Positions 5,745 through 6,199 of a stretch of DNA of 6,199 bases are shown one piece after another; the stretch's first letter is position 1, and each line of letters starts with the position of its first letter. The stretch comes from an uncultured Alphaproteobacteria bacterium (GTDB lineage: Bacteria; Pseudomonadota; Alphaproteobacteria; RF32; CAG-239). Position numbers and translations under genes: made by a program. The notes under the pieces were generated by a model. It searched no databases and was not told where the DNA came from. It saw only the letters and a list, made by a program, of their open reading frames with translations. The stretch spans positions 1-6,199 of the forward strand of contig CAMOLN010000062.1 of assembly GCA_946618745.1 (NCBI GenBank), read 5' to 3'.

Positions 5745-6185
5745 TTAGTACAGGTTGATTATAATTTTGCCTTTTCGGATGGCAAATTGCATAGCTTGAT
5801 AGGCACCGCCGGAATTGTAAGTGATATAACATATAACCGCATCAACATTTTCGACAATATATCGATTACGGCGTAGAATGGCTGATTTAGGCGGGCATTT
5901 GGCGACTTCGTCAGGATATATTATATCAAAATGCTCTGCCAACCATTTAAGCTTGCTTTCAGAACAACGGTAAGCGCAAATATAACATATTGTTATATAA
6001 TTAAATTCTTTTTTTAATTTGAGCATAAGACTACGCGCCATCCAGTCAAAAGTTCCCTGTTCGCAACACCAAAACTCATCATATCCTTCGGCAATAAGTT
6101 GACGAACGGTTTGTTCAAGTCGGTTTTCAAGTGCAACAGAATAAGGGGGGTCGCGGGGCCCGAAAAAGGCACAAATTTTGCTCAA
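5745..6185 (-). CDS. SLOG superfamily protein (YpsA/DUF1273-like)
   Basis: This is a 146-residue protein. The N-terminus has a Rossmann-like first strand KICAFFGPRD (3-12) in the place of the GHR motif of this group, followed by PPYSVALENRLEQTV. Then come FWCCEQGTFD (38-47) and, near the end, RRNRYIVENVDAVICYI (105-121), NSGGAYQAMQFA (124-135) and KGKIIINLY. The late SGG-xYQ block is the clearest family mark. SLOG proteins bind nucleotides or related ligands; the job of small stand-alone members is unknown. The expected glycine in the middle loop is replaced by a Cys pair (40-41), and seven Cys occur in all, including C67, C70 and C74. The start is TTG at 6185: an in-frame TAA lies directly upstream, and the first internal ATG (residue 49) would remove the conserved N-terminus. 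GAAGA lies 6 bases before TTG. It probably forms an operon with the gene ending at 6182. Confidence 0.75.
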   Translation of the reverse strand: MSKICAFFGPRDPPYSVALENRLEQTVRQLIAEGYDEFWCCEQGTFDWMARSLMLKLKKEFNYITICYICAYRCSESKLKWLAEHFDIIYPDEVAKCPPKSAILRRNRYIVENVDAVICYITYNSGGAYQAMQFAIRKGKIIINLY

Positions 6186-6199
6186 TTAAAATCTTCATT
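6182..6199 (-). CDS. Possible C-terminal tail of an upstream gene
   Basis: One minus-strand frame entering from the right edge reads N-E-D-F-N and stops at TGA (6184-6182). This would overlap the TTG start of the SLOG gene in TTGA, the same arrangement as the GTGA between moxR and DUF58. Only five codons are visible, so whether this frame is coding cannot be decided here. Confidence 0.25.
   Translation of the reverse strand, partial: NEDFN

Noticed and set aside
6133..6160. G/C-rich homopolymer runs in the SLOG gene as a phase-variable tract
   Set aside because: The longest run is six bases and lies within the conserved GPRDPP segment; too short to suggest slippage.

Overview
This is an AT-rich chromosomal stretch from a bacterium. 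A UvrD helicase with an acidic N-terminal extension, a 90-residue HU protein and a soluble MoxR/DUF58 pair suggest a low-GC proteobacterium, most likely alphaproteobacterial. That placement is inferred from protein style only. I see no insertion sequence, phage gene, CRISPR array, tRNA or rRNA.

Layout from left to right. Positions 1-766 (minus strand) hold the N-terminal 255 residues of a protein made of tandem TPR repeats; it runs off the left edge. A near-consensus promoter for it sits at 809-837. Positions 846-2752 (minus) hold a tightly coupled pair: a MoxR-type AAA+ ATPase followed by a DUF58 protein, sharing a GTGA start/stop overlap. The 109-base gap 2753-2861 is a divergent promoter region. 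It has overlapping core promoters and an 18-bp inverted repeat, and serves moxR leftward and uvrD rightward. uvrD (2862-5147, plus) is complete. It converges on an HU gene (5230-5502, minus), and one hairpin with U-tracts on both sides (5167-5204) can terminate both. The 242-base gap 5503-5744 holds no gene. It carries the HU ribosome binding site, a leader hairpin, -10 elements, a 10-bp tandem direct repeat and two short inverted repeats. Positions 5745-6185 (minus) encode a small SLOG-superfamily protein that starts at TTG. It probably overlaps by four bases the end of another gene that lies mostly outside the window.

Functionally, the MoxR/DUF58 pair is a putative chaperone or metal-insertion module of the MoxR-vWA type. 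The TPR protein may be co-transcribed with it, because no terminator separates them, but it also has its own promoter. UvrD (DNA repair helicase) and HU (nucleoid protein) are housekeeping genes and are neighbours only by convergence. The SLOG protein is the least characterised gene here. I found nothing that clearly amounts to a new multi-gene system. The points most worth a second look are the altered glycine loop of the SLOG protein, the odd MIDAS-like motif of the DUF58 protein together with the missing Bat genes, and the regulatory structures around uvrD and HU.
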